Part shown: piece after piece, positions 1-7,498 of the stretch
How positions within the stretch are numbered: position 1 is the first letter of the stretch
Layout of the letters: each line of letters starts with the position of its first letter
NCBI GenBank assembly: GCA_022826515.1
Contig: JAJDUT010000022.1
Location: 39,842-103,841 of the forward strand
Direction of reading: 5' to 3'
Origin: Candidatus Latescibacterota bacterium
GTDB lineage: Bacteria > Latescibacterota > UBA2968 > UBA8231
Length of the DNA stretch: 64,000 nt
Translations under genes and position numbers: made by a program
Notes under the pieces: model-generated
Told to the model about the DNA's origin: nothing
The model's database searches: none
What the model saw: the letters and a program-made list of their open reading frames with translations, nothing else

Positions 1-1014
1 CTAGAAATCGCACTGGCCGAGCGCATTGTGGCGATGGTGCCTTCCATTGAAATGGTGCGAATGGTCAGTTCGGGGACCGAGGCGACGATGGCGGCGGTGC
101 GCTTGGCCCGCGGCCATACCGGCCGGGACAAAATCGCCAAATTTGAAGGCTGCTGGCACGGGCATGGGGACAGCTTCTTGAGCGAGGCTGGGTCTTCGGC
201 ATTGACCTTGGGGGTTCCCACCAGTCCAGGCGTGCCGCAAAGCGTGGTGGATTCGACCTTGACGCTGCCGTACAACGACGCGGATGCCGTGCGTGCGGCT
301 GCGCGGGAGAATAGCGGGCAGATCGCTGCCATCATCGTCGAGCCAGTGGCCGGCAATATGGGAACCGTACCGCCGCGCGAGGGTTTCCTCCCCGCGCTGC
401 GCCAAATAGCCGACGAAGAGGGCATCGTCCTCATCTTCGACGAGGTCATTACCGGGTTCCGCGTCGGTCCGGGTGGGGCGCAAGAGCGCTATGGGGTGAT
501 GCCCGATTTGACGTGTTTGGGCAAGATCGTCGGGGGCGGCTTGCCAGCCGCTGCGTACGGCGGCAAGCGGGAGATCATGGAAAACGTATCGCCGCTGGGC
601 CTAAAGGTCTCACAGGCCGGCACCTTATCGGGCAATCCGCTCGCCATGGCCGCAGGTTTGGAACAACTGACCATGCTGTCCGAACCCGGAGTTTATGAAA
701 CGCTGGAGAGCCGCTGCGCCGACTTGGCAGATGGCATGGCTGACAACCTGCGGAAGCTGGGCTTGGACTACGCGCTAAACCGGGTCGGTGCCATGCTCTG
801 CATGTTTTTTACCTCGCAATCGGTGGTGGATTTTGCCAGCGTCGAAACGGTTGATCTGGCGCGCTTTAAGCGCTATTTCTGGGCTTGCTTAGAGCAGGGC
901 CTCTATCTAGCGCCCTCCCAATACGAATGCATGTTCCCTTCGCTCGTCCACGGAGAAGGGGATATCGAAGCAACGCTCCGCATTCACTTTGCCGCGCTCA
1001 AGGCTATACATTGA
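1..1014 (+). CDS. hemL: Glutamate-1-semialdehyde 2,1-aminomutase, 5'-truncated by the window edge
   Basis: PLP enzyme that isomerises glutamate-1-semialdehyde to 5-aminolevulinate in the C5 route of tetrapyrrole synthesis. The frame is open from base 1, so the N-terminal quarter lies outside the window. Visible family landmarks are VRMVSSGTEATM (phosphate-binding region), KFEGCWHGHGDSFL, the cofactor-aspartate segment FDEVITGFR, and LGKIVGGGLPAAAYGG, whose Lys (codon 523-525) should form the Schiff base. The C-terminal end (ATLRIHFAALKAI) is family-like and apparently complete. The stop at 1012-1014 overlaps the TTG start of the next gene, suggesting translational coupling. The assignment to HemL rather than another class III aminotransferase rests on these motifs together and is firm. 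Confidence 0.95.
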   Translation, partial: LEIALAERIVAMVPSIEMVRMVSSGTEATMAAVRLARGHTGRDKIAKFEGCWHGHGDSFLSEAGSSALTLGVPTSPGVPQSVVDSTLTLPYNDADAVRAAARENSGQIAAIIVEPVAGNMGTVPPREGFLPALRQIADEEGIVLIFDEVITGFRVGPGGAQERYGVMPDLTCLGKIVGGGLPAAAYGGKREIMENVSPLGLKVSQAGTLSGNPLAMAAGLEQLTMLSEPGVYETLESRCADLADGMADNLRKLGLDYALNRVGAMLCMFFTSQSVVDFASVETVDLARFKRYFWACLEQGLYLAPSQYECMFPSLVHGEGDIEATLRIHFAALKAIH

Positions 1015-1493
1015 GTGCGGTGAATCCCAATCGGCTATGGATGTTCGCTTGGACAGTCCTCTGGGTCGGGGGATGCGCCGACAGCGATGTCCGCGAAGAC
1101 GAACAGGCCCCCGAATCCGAACCCGCTGGCCGTAGCGAAATAGTCATCTTAACGCCGACTGACTCTGTGTCCACACCAGCCGATACCAGTGATGCCAGCG
1201 ACGTCAGCGATAGTAGCGATACCGAGGATACCAGTGATGCTAGCCCCGTATTTTTTGATCCCGACGGCCAATTCACCGTTCAAGTCGGCGTCTATCGGGA
1301 CGAGAAACACGCCGATCTGAAGGTGCGCGAATTAAAGGACGAGGGCTATCCGGCCTATAGTGTGCAGAGCGATGCTGGTGTGCGGGTGCGGATCGGCTAT
1401 TTCGCCAACCGAGCCGACGCCAACCGCTTTGGCCGCATTTTTGCCAAGGATCGCGGTGTCGACTATTGGATAGACCGGCGCGCCGATGAATAA
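1011..1493 (+). CDS. SPOR-domain lipoprotein
   Basis: About 160 residues. The N-terminus has Asn-Pro-Asn-Arg, a hydrophobic stretch and a lipobox ending VGGC, so it is predicted to be a lipoprotein. Residues ~25-85 form an Asp/Ser/Thr-rich low-complexity linker with repeated TSDAS-type units. The last ~70 residues (FTVQVGVYRDEKHADLKV to GVDYWI) match a SPOR domain, the fold that binds glycan strands lacking stem peptides at division sites. I chose TTG 1011 because AAGG at 1000-1003 is well spaced and the TTGA overlap with hemL recurs in this genome; GTG 1020 is an alternative. The longer open frame inside hemL is not credible. A cell-envelope or division role is inferred from the domain alone. 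Confidence 0.8.
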   Translation: MSAVNPNRLWMFAWTVLWVGGCADSDVREDEQAPESEPAGRSEIVILTPTDSVSTPADTSDASDVSDSSDTEDTSDASPVFFDPDGQFTVQVGVYRDEKHADLKVRELKDEGYPAYSVQSDAGVRVRIGYFANRADANRFGRIFAKDRGVDYWIDRRADE

Positions 1494-1896
1494 AACTCGC
1501 GTATTGTGCTGCGGCACGTTTGATTACCTGCACCCAGGCCACCGCTCTTTCATCGCGCAGGCGGCTGCGTTAGGCGACGAACTGTTCGTCGTGGTCGCCC
1601 GCGACGAGAACGTCCGGCGCATCAAGGGGCACTATCCCGACCAATCCCAACAGGAGCGCAAAGCCGCGCTGGCGAAGTTGCCCGAAGTTACCAAGGTCTG
1701 CCTCGGCCACGAGGGGTGTAACTTTTTGCGCATCGTCGGCGAAATCGCGCCCGACATTATTGCCCTCGGCTACGACCAACGGAGGCCAGCAGGTTTAGCC
1801 GAAGCCTTTCCCCAGTGTGAAATCGTCGTGCTCCAGCCCCATTGTCCCGAGCAGTTTAAGTCATCCCTCTTCCGGAGTCGGGAAGGCCGGACTTGA
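1486..1896 (+). CDS. Nucleotidyltransferase of the RibL/TagD family, probable FAD synthase (FMN adenylyltransferase)
   Basis: 136 residues, a single-domain cytidylyltransferase-like fold. GTFDYLHPGH near residue 11 carries the HxGH nucleotide-binding motif. VVVARDENVRRIKG and IIALGYDQ strongly recall the archaeal FAD synthase RibL, though TagD-type glycerol-3-phosphate cytidylyltransferases share the fold. The C-terminal KSSLFRS occupies the place of the ISSR-like motif. It overlaps the SPOR gene by 8 nt and the GNAT gene by 4 nt, so it is probably co-transcribed with them. The FAD-synthase reading gains weight because the ribF-position gene at 24195 has only a riboflavin kinase domain. Substrate (FMN versus glycerol-3-phosphate or another small molecule) is inferred, not shown. 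Confidence 0.7.
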   Translation: MNKTRVLCCGTFDYLHPGHRSFIAQAAALGDELFVVVARDENVRRIKGHYPDQSQQERKAALAKLPEVTKVCLGHEGCNFLRIVGEIAPDIIALGYDQRRPAGLAEAFPQCEIVVLQPHCPEQFKSSLFRSREGRT

Positions 1897-2444
1897 GTCC
1901 CTTGCCTCAGCTCATCCTCTGGTATGGGCGCGAGACGGCCCCGGACTTACCGGAAATGGCCGGCTATCGCCTGCGGACGTACCAGCCGGGCGACGAGGAG
2001 GGCTGGCTGGCTCTATTGCAAGCCAATGGCGAATTGGGCCGTTGGGACCGACAGCGGCTAGAGGACGTCTTGGCAGGAACTCGAGTCCAGCTCTTTGTCG
2101 AGTGCGAGGGGCAGATCGTCGCCTGTACGGGTTGCAATGACCGCACCCGCGAACTGCGGCCATGTTGGGAAATTGGTTGGGTTGCGGTCCACCCAGCCTT
2201 TCAGGGACGCGGCTTAGGCAAGTTCGTCGTAGCAGCGGCCGTGGCCCAAGCCAAGGCGCTAGGCCCTAGGCCCATATACTTGCTGACCGACGATTTCCGC
2301 ATCCCAGCGCTGCGCTGCTATCTCAAGCTGGGCTTCTTGCCCAATAACAGCCATCCATCCTACCCGCACCGGTGGGCCGACATTTTTGCCCGTTTGGGGG
2401 CGGATTATCAGGCCCTAAAGCCTGCGTTCGTCGCCTCAGCCTAG
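1893..2444 (+). CDS. GNAT family N-acetyltransferase
   Basis: 183 residues from a TTG start that overlaps the upstream stop (TTGA). The GNAT motif A is clear: the strand IGWVAVHPAFQGRGLG followed by a helix (KFVVAAAVAQA), i.e. the R/Q-x-x-G-x-G/A acetyl-CoA pyrophosphate loop. The later ALRCYLKLGFLP matches motif B, where the Tyr usually protonates the leaving thiolate. The first ~20 residues (LPQLILWYGRET) are outside the core, and a slightly later start is possible. The acceptor substrate cannot be told from the sequence. Confidence 0.85.
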   Translation: MSPLPQLILWYGRETAPDLPEMAGYRLRTYQPGDEEGWLALLQANGELGRWDRQRLEDVLAGTRVQLFVECEGQIVACTGCNDRTRELRPCWEIGWVAVHPAFQGRGLGKFVVAAAVAQAKALGPRPIYLLTDDFRIPALRCYLKLGFLPNNSHPSYPHRWADIFARLGADYQALKPAFVASA

Positions 2445-2553
2445 TGGAGTTTTTCTTTCCTATAGTCTATCTTGTCGGTTAGAGGTCCCAATACCTGTCC
2501 CGGTCAGCGTTGACGGCCCCTATCCAAGTTGGCTGGGCTGTGGAGGAAACCCC

Positions 2554-4113
2554 GTGAAACAGAGGACGGCTAGGCGTAAACTGCCCATTGGCATTCAGAC
2601 CTTCCGCGAGCTCCGCGAGGACAACTGCTACTACGTCGATAAGACCGCTTACATCGGGCGGTTAGTCGACGAGGGCAAGCACTACTTCCTATCGCGTCCC
2701 CGTCGCTTTGGCAAGAGCCTATTTCTCGATACCCTGAAGGAGCTGTTCAAGGGCAACGAGCCGCTGTTTGAGGGGCTGGCCATCCACGAGCGGTGGGACT
2801 GGTCGGTGCGCCATCCGGTGCTGCGGATCGACTTTAGCAGCGGCAATTTCAAGGAGCTAGGCGATCTACACAAGGACGTGATGGAGCAGTTGGACGCCAT
2901 AGAGAGCGAGGTTTCGGTCCGGTCCAGCTACGACACGGCCCGGGGGCGTTTTCGGCATTTGATTCAGATGCTGCATCAACAGATCGGCCAGCGAGTAGTG
3001 GTGCTGATTGACGAGTACGACAAGCCGATTCTCGACGCGCTGGAGGTGCCGGAGGTAGCCCGGGCCAACCGCGATTACCTGCGCGGACTGTATTCGACCA
3101 TCAAGTTTGGCGACGCGCACCTCAAGTTCAGCTTCCTCACCGGCGTGAGCAAGTTTTCCAAAGTCAGCCTGTTCTCCGGCCTCAACAACCTCAAAGACAT
3201 TACCTTGGACCCGCGCTACTCGGCCATCTGCGGCTATACCGAGGCCGACTTGGACTCGGTGTTCGCCCCGGAACTGTCCGGCTTGAACCGAGCGGAAATC
3301 CGGCGTTGGTACAACGGCTACAACTGGCTAGGTGAGGAACAGGTTTACAACCCCTTCGACGTCCTGCTACTGTTCGACCGCCGCCAATTCGGAGCCTATT
3401 GGTTTGAGACGGGTACGCCGACGTTTCTGCTCGATATGTTATTGGAGCGGGGGGTCAGTGCCCTCGCCTTAGACGACATGCTCGGCAGCGAGGAGTTGCT
3501 GTCGGCGCTTGACGTGGATCACATTGCGACCGAGGCCCTGCTGTTCCAGACCGGCTACCTGACCATTCGCCAAGCCGAGCCGCGCGGAGGGGAGCTATAC
3601 AACCGGCTGGGCTACCCCAACCGGGAGGTCCAGCAAAGCCTGAACAAGAGCCTGCTGAACCACCTGACGGGTGATCCGTCGCGCCGCGCCGAGCACAACG
3701 CCCGGTTGTACGACCTATTGCTGGTCAACGAGTTCGATGGCTTGAAGACGCTGTTGGAGGCGTTCTTTGCCAGCATTCCGTATCAGTGGCACACGAACAA
3801 CGAGATTGCCAACTACGAGGGCTACTACGCCAGCGTGTTCTACTCGTACTTTGCGTCGCTGGGGCTGGATATTACCGTGGAGGACAGCAGCCGGACGGGT
3901 CGCTTAGACATGGCGGTCCTGTTCAATGGAAACGTGTATCTGTTCGAGTTCAAGATAGTGGAACGGGCGGCGGAGGGGGCGGCGCTGCATCAGTTGCAGG
4001 CGCGGGACTACGCAGCCAAATATCGCGGGCGAGGCGAGGCGATTTATCTCGTTGGGGTGGAATTCAGTCAGGAGACGCGCAACGTGGCTGCTTTTGAGGT
4101 AGAACGGGTGTAA
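2554..4113 (+). CDS. AAA-ATPase-like protein with C-terminal PD-(D/E)XK nuclease-like domain
   Basis: 519 residues; GTG start behind GGAGG (about 8 nt). N-terminal AAA-ATPase_like domain: PIGIQTFRELREDNCYYVDK, Walker A SRPRRFGKSLF and Walker B VVVLIDEYDKPIL. The C-terminal third is a PDDEXK_9-type nuclease-like domain with GRLDMAVLFNGNVYLFEFKI, i.e. the D-x(n)-E-x-K core. The family (formerly DUF1703) is widely amplified in some anaerobes and FCB bacteria; its function is not established, though defence or mobile-element roles are often suspected. It stands alone between the GNAT gene and a convergent XRE regulator 15 bp away. All key motifs appear intact, so it is probably not decayed. Confidence 0.88.
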   Translation: MKQRTARRKLPIGIQTFRELREDNCYYVDKTAYIGRLVDEGKHYFLSRPRRFGKSLFLDTLKELFKGNEPLFEGLAIHERWDWSVRHPVLRIDFSSGNFKELGDLHKDVMEQLDAIESEVSVRSSYDTARGRFRHLIQMLHQQIGQRVVVLIDEYDKPILDALEVPEVARANRDYLRGLYSTIKFGDAHLKFSFLTGVSKFSKVSLFSGLNNLKDITLDPRYSAICGYTEADLDSVFAPELSGLNRAEIRRWYNGYNWLGEEQVYNPFDVLLLFDRRQFGAYWFETGTPTFLLDMLLERGVSALALDDMLGSEELLSALDVDHIATEALLFQTGYLTIRQAEPRGGELYNRLGYPNREVQQSLNKSLLNHLTGDPSRRAEHNARLYDLLLVNEFDGLKTLLEAFFASIPYQWHTNNEIANYEGYYASVFYSYFASLGLDITVEDSSRTGRLDMAVLFNGNVYLFEFKIVERAAEGAALHQLQARDYAAKYRGRGEAIYLVGVEFSQETRNVAAFEVERV

Positions 4114-4128
4114 ATCTCTGACTTCTCA

Positions 4129-4488
4129 TTATCCGCCTAATTCTTCCATCACCACTTTTGTTATCCGCTTAGCCAGTCTGATCTCTTCCAGCTTTTTTGT
4201 CGATAGATATAGGCAAAATTCTTGCAGTTCTCGGCCTTTTTCCGTTTGTATTTCCTCTTCGTAGCGCATCAAGTCCACTAGCTGTATCCGCAACGCTTTT
4301 GAAATTTTGTAGAGCGTTTCTAAGCTCGGTGTTGCTCTCCGACCCTCGATTTTCCTGATCCCGTCCACGCTAAGTCCTGCCTGTTCGGCCAGTTTTTCTT
4401 GGGTTATCCCGGTCTGGCGGCGCAACTGCTGCACCCTGTAGCAGACCTCATTCCGAACATCCATACCAGTATCCATATCGGGTACCAT
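4129..4488 (-). CDS. XRE-family helix-turn-helix regulator
   Basis: 119 residues. The HTH spans residues ~14-68 (RRQTGITQEKLAEQAGLS, then VDGIRKIEGRRATPSLETL), a Cro/C1-type fold closest to restriction-controller or phage-repressor-like proteins. The rest is a charged helical tail, possibly for dimerisation. In-frame ATGs at codons 1, 5 and 9 leave the start uncertain. It converges with the AAA-ATPase gene (15 bp gap) and its upstream region is very AT-rich; on its strand TATAAT lies at about 4543-4548. The target is unknown; autoregulation is usual in the family. Confidence 0.8.
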   Translation of the reverse strand: MVPDMDTGMDVRNEVCYRVQQLRRQTGITQEKLAEQAGLSVDGIRKIEGRRATPSLETLYKISKALRIQLVDLMRYEEEIQTEKGRELQEFCLYLSTKKLEEIRLAKRITKVVMEELGG

Positions 4489-4988
4489 TTTCTTTTAAGT
4501 AACCTATTTTTTCTTAAACTGCTGTATTTATTGGAGTAAAAACAGGTATTATAAGACATGTTATGATGTTATTTATTGACTTCTATACATTTTTTTCTTT
4601 ATTTTCTTGCCCCAGCAGGCATTTTTCGCGGGCCAGATCAGATGCTTTGAACTGCTATCTGGCGTAGATGCTCCCTGTTGCTTCCTTTGCAAGGTTGATA
4701 AACGGGCGAGAGACGACATCTACGCCAATGTGGGCAGGTGACGCGGCTCATCTGCCCACACCTTCTTTATGGGGAGTTGCTATGGCAGCGATTCACGCGG
4801 CGTCCAAGGGCGTCCGCGTGATGTGTTCTTGGAGGATAGGTCTTGGTCTATGTTGATGTGCAGGGACTGACCCCTCACTCCTACTTCAGTGCACGGCAGG
4901 CAATCGCTTCAGCCGCCGGTATGGTCGCCACATCGTCTTCAAGCCTTGGCGCGACGGCAACGATGTTACGTGAAGGTAGCCAATTGAC
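4489..4988. other. 500-bp non-coding stretch: AT-rich segment followed by a hairpin-rich segment
   Basis: No gene I can support. 4489-4620 is strikingly AT-rich against its surroundings and is the likely promoter region of the XRE gene. 4630-4825 contains several inverted repeats, annotated separately. A 62-codon frame at 4668-4856 runs through the hairpins and has no family-like features. On the minus strand, the 35 codons just beyond the sulfatase-like gene's TGA stay open in its frame (4881-4988), encoding a segment with PRLEDDVATIPAAEAIACR. This could be a decayed extension or chance. Confidence 0.5.
4632..4821. repeat. Cluster of inverted repeats (possible structured RNA or mobile-element remnant)
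   Basis: Read directly: TGGCGTAGATG at 4660-4670 pairs with CATCTACGCCA at 4717-4727. A 13-nt arm at 4729-4741 pairs with 4748-4760, with one G.T and a 6-nt loop. TCACGCGG at 4793-4800 pairs with CCGCGTGA at 4814-4821. GCCAGAT at 4632-4638 pairs with ATCTGGC at 4657-4663, which competes with the first stem. Three consecutive stems in under 200 bp is more than expected by chance in an intergenic region. Function unknown; a palindromic mobile-element remnant and an ncRNA are both possible. Confidence 0.5.
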
Positions 4989-6092
4989 TCACTCTAGATA
5001 GCCTAGCAGCCGCAGCCGCTGCTCCAACACCTCGCGGTCGGTAGCTGCGGCAAACCCCGCTTGTACATAGCTGGAATCCGCTCGGAGTGCCTCGTACGCT
5101 TGGTGGTATGGGCGCGTGTCCAGTGCTGCGAGCGGCTGCTCGCTAAACGTTTCGGTCAAGGTCTCGCGCTGGGTCGATTGGTCGCAGGTGAATTTGGCAC
5201 TGGCATTGAAGAAGGACCATTGGCGGCCTTGTTGCGCGGCCGGACCAGGGTCGATTTCGGCCAAGTAGTACTCGGGTGAGGTAGGGGTGCGGATGTCGCA
5301 GGCAAAGCCGCGGTAGCAGTGATCTAACTCCAACAGGAACAGGAAAGTAGGGAAAAGATCTACGAGGGAAATTAACTTGCGCCCGACAGATTCTTCCGAG
5401 GGAAGTCGGTAGTACAGAGGCACCCTCAGCACGTCGTTGCACAAGGTCTGGCCGTGATAGGGTTCGTCGTCCCGCCAGCTTTGGCCGTGGTCGCTGATGA
5501 TGAAAACGGCCCACGCGCTCAAGTCCAAGTTGGCCAACAGCCGGGCGATGTGCCGCTCAAAGAGCTGTTCAATGGCAGCGCGATAACGCGCCTGTACCTC
5601 GCCGATGCGTCCATCCGCAAGCAACCGACCCACTTCTCCAAAGGCCAGCCCATCTGCGGCACCGTAAGGGGGATGAACGCTCCAGTAGTGAATAAAGAGA
5701 ACGGTCGGCTCGCGGCGTTGCAGCCAGCCGGTGAGTTGCTCGTCGGTAGGCAGGGGGGCGATGTGGTCGGCGTAGCTCAGGCCGGTGAAAATGTCTGGGG
5801 CCTCTGAGAACGCGCCGACTGCATAGCCCGCTATGCGGCAGAGGTCGAAAAGGTCGGCAACGCCCTGTCGCATAGCGGGGGAGTGCTGGCCTTCGATGCC
5901 GTGTTCAAACGGGTATAGCCCGGTAAAGAGCGAGGTGTGGACCGGGCGAGTCGCCGAAGAGACCGAAAAGCAGTGCTGGCAGAGGTGAAAATCGCGCGTC
6001 AAGTCGGAAAATCGGGGCGCGTGCACGGTTGCACTGACCCCGGGGGCAAAATCCAAGCGCAGGCTATCGACCGAAATCAACAGCAGGTTCAT
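4989..6092 (-). CDS. Sulfatase/alkaline-phosphatase superfamily protein lacking the formylglycine cysteine
   Basis: 367 residues. LLISVDSLRLDFAPG gives the first metal-binding Asp pair region, ATRPVHTSLFTGLYPFEHGI aligns with the C-x-P-S-R-x-x-x-L-T-G sulfatase signature, and FIISDHGQSW plus EPYHGQ gives the D-H-G metal site. At the nucleophile position there is Thr rather than Cys/Ser, and PSR is replaced by PVH. It therefore cannot be a formylglycine sulfatase by the usual rule and is more likely a phosphodiesterase, phosphotransferase or phosphonatase-like member using Thr. No signal peptide or membrane segment is evident, so a cytoplasmic site is likely. It begins 1 nt after the HU gene stop and is probably last in the murQ-led operon. 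Confidence 0.75.
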   Translation of the reverse strand: MNLLLISVDSLRLDFAPGVSATVHAPRFSDLTRDFHLCQHCFSVSSATRPVHTSLFTGLYPFEHGIEGQHSPAMRQGVADLFDLCRIAGYAVGAFSEAPDIFTGLSYADHIAPLPTDEQLTGWLQRREPTVLFIHYWSVHPPYGAADGLAFGEVGRLLADGRIGEVQARYRAAIEQLFERHIARLLANLDLSAWAVFIISDHGQSWRDDEPYHGQTLCNDVLRVPLYYRLPSEESVGRKLISLVDLFPTFLFLLELDHCYRGFACDIRTPTSPEYYLAEIDPGPAAQQGRQWSFFNASAKFTCDQSTQRETLTETFSEQPLAALDTRPYHQAYEALRADSSYVQAGFAAATDREVLEQRLRLLGYLE

Positions 6093-6093
6093 G

Positions 6094-6372
6094 TTAGCGC
6101 TGGACGATTCTGCTCTTTACGGCATTGGAGGGTTTGAAGGTTGGGGTTTTGCGCTTGGGGATTGCGATGGTCGCGCCGGCTTTGGGGTTGCGGCCAGTGC
6201 GCGGTGCGCGCTCCACGACCTTGAAGGTGCCAAAGCCGCGGATTTCGACGTGGTCGTCCTTTTCCAATGCTTGGGCTACAGCTTCGATGAAGCCCTCGAT
6301 AACGGCCGTGGTATCTACTTGGGATAGGCCCGTACTCTGGGCTAGCTGCCGGGCGATTTCAGCTTTAGTCAT
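6094..6372 (-). CDS. HU family DNA-binding protein (copy 1)
   Basis: 92 residues, the full length of an HU/IHF monomer. MTKAEIARQLAQSTGLS begins the helical body. The sequence VEIRGFGTFKVVERAPRTGRNP is the beta-arm signature, and TPTFKPSNAVKSRI the C-terminal end. A histone-like, nucleoid-bending dimer. It lies within a minus-strand run between the PLP enzyme (28 nt upstream) and the sulfatase-like gene. A second HU gene at 49664 shares the arm sequence but has a longer tail. Confidence 0.95.
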   Translation of the reverse strand: MTKAEIARQLAQSTGLSQVDTTAVIEGFIEAVAQALEKDDHVEIRGFGTFKVVERAPRTGRNPKAGATIAIPKRKTPTFKPSNAVKSRIVQR

Positions 6373-6400
6373 CTGCTTTCTCCGTTGCTATTACTCGGCG

Positions 6401-7498
6401 TCAGCGCAAAAGGCCCCGCGCCGAGATGTCCCATATTTTCTCCACGCGTCCCTTGCGGACGGCGACGAAGTAATTGTGCAAAAAGGTCGTCGAATCGGAA
6501 TAACCGACGAGCAATTCGATCCGCTCGCCCAAGGCCGGGCCTGCCTGCCCCTCTGCGATGTCGAAGATGCCGTGTTCAGCAGACAGGCCGCGCAAGCGCA
6601 AATCGCTGCGGCCCAGCACCTCCGGCGGCTGGTGGCTGGACGACAGCGTCTTAAAGCCAGCATCGACAACGACCCGGTCAGCCGCGCGGCTGGTTACTGT
6701 GGTGAGTACCGTCAGGGCGGGGGTGAGGGATTCGACGTGACATTTCCGGCGATACATGGCGTCCATGAACACGCCGCCGCCAGCTTGGAGTTCAGTGACT
6801 CCCTCGTGGAGGGCACTGAGCTCGTATGAACCCGTGCCGCCGGCGCTGACGATCTCTACCTGTAGTCCATTGTTTTCCAATAAGTTGCGCGATTCTACTA
6901 ATATATCTAGTGCTTGGTAACAGGCCTTTTTCTTGGCTTGGAGTGGCCAGCAGTCGAGCACGTGGCCCTCGTAGCCCATCAGGCCCTTGAACGCCAGCCC
7001 AGGTTGGGCGTTAATGGCCTTGGACAAGGCGAGAAGAGGGAGGCCAGGCTCCACGCCAACCCGCTTCATACCAATGTCGATCTCCACGACCACGGGGCTG
7101 CGGACGCCCTCGGCGGTGGCTGCGGCGGCCATCGGTTCGACGACGGCGATATTATCGACTGCGGCAATGACTTCGGCTCGGTGTTGCAGGCGAGCTAGGG
7201 CCGCGAATTTCACCGGGCTGACGATCTGATTGGCCAGCAGGATGGAGGATACGCCATGTGCGACCATCCACTCGGCTTCGCTCAATTTGGCGCAAGTAAT
7301 GCCGCAGGCTCCGTTGGCCAGTTCGATGTGGGCTATGGCCGGGGATTTGTGTGCCTTGCTGTGGGGCCGCCATTCCTTGCCGTTGTCGCGGCAATACGCA
7401 GCCATGTGCTGCACATTGGATTCAAAGCGGTCGAGATCAAGTAGCAGTACCGGGGTTTCTAAATCGCCAATTGCTTGGCCTGGTATGGGTTCATTCAC
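6401..7498 (-). CDS. DSD1-family PLP enzyme (D-threonine aldolase / D-serine dehydratase-like)
   Basis: 365 residues of a fold-type III (alanine-racemase N-terminal-like) PLP protein. DLETPVLLLDLDRFESNV is the characteristic start, EWRPHSKAHKSPAIA contains the PLP lysine, EIDIGMKRVGVEPG and SAGGTGSYE line the cofactor site, and EHGIFDI near the C-terminus belongs to the DSD1 metal-dependent domain. The family acts on D-beta-hydroxy amino acids with a divalent metal; D-threonine aldolase and D-serine/D-threo-hydroxyaspartate dehydratase cannot be told apart here. It overlaps the stop of the aldo/keto reductase gene by 4 nt (ATGA), so the two are coupled. Confidence 0.85.
   Translation of the reverse strand: MNEPIPGQAIGDLETPVLLLDLDRFESNVQHMAAYCRDNGKEWRPHSKAHKSPAIAHIELANGACGITCAKLSEAEWMVAHGVSSILLANQIVSPVKFAALARLQHRAEVIAAVDNIAVVEPMAAAATAEGVRSPVVVEIDIGMKRVGVEPGLPLLALSKAINAQPGLAFKGLMGYEGHVLDCWPLQAKKKACYQALDILVESRNLLENNGLQVEIVSAGGTGSYELSALHEGVTELQAGGGVFMDAMYRRKCHVESLTPALTVLTTVTSRAADRVVVDAGFKTLSSSHQPPEVLGRSDLRLRGLSAEHGIFDIAEGQAGPALGERIELLVGYSDSTTFLHNYFVAVRKGRVEKIWDISARGLLR

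Noticed and set aside
885..1010. Longer 5' extension of the SPOR protein
   Set aside because: Lies inside hemL and would put 40 non-signal residues before the lipoprotein signal.
1180..1250. Tandem DNA repeat / CRISPR-like unit
   Set aside because: Low-complexity Asp/Ser/Thr codons in the SPOR protein linker; units are short and imperfect.
4668..4856. 62-codon plus-strand frame starting ATG
   Set aside because: Runs through strong inverted repeats, no ribosome-binding site, no family-like sequence.
4860..4980. Possible IS200-type transposase remnant (plus-frame RYGRHIVFKPWR)
   Set aside because: A dozen residues with loose similarity only; the opposite strand gives an equally protein-like reading.
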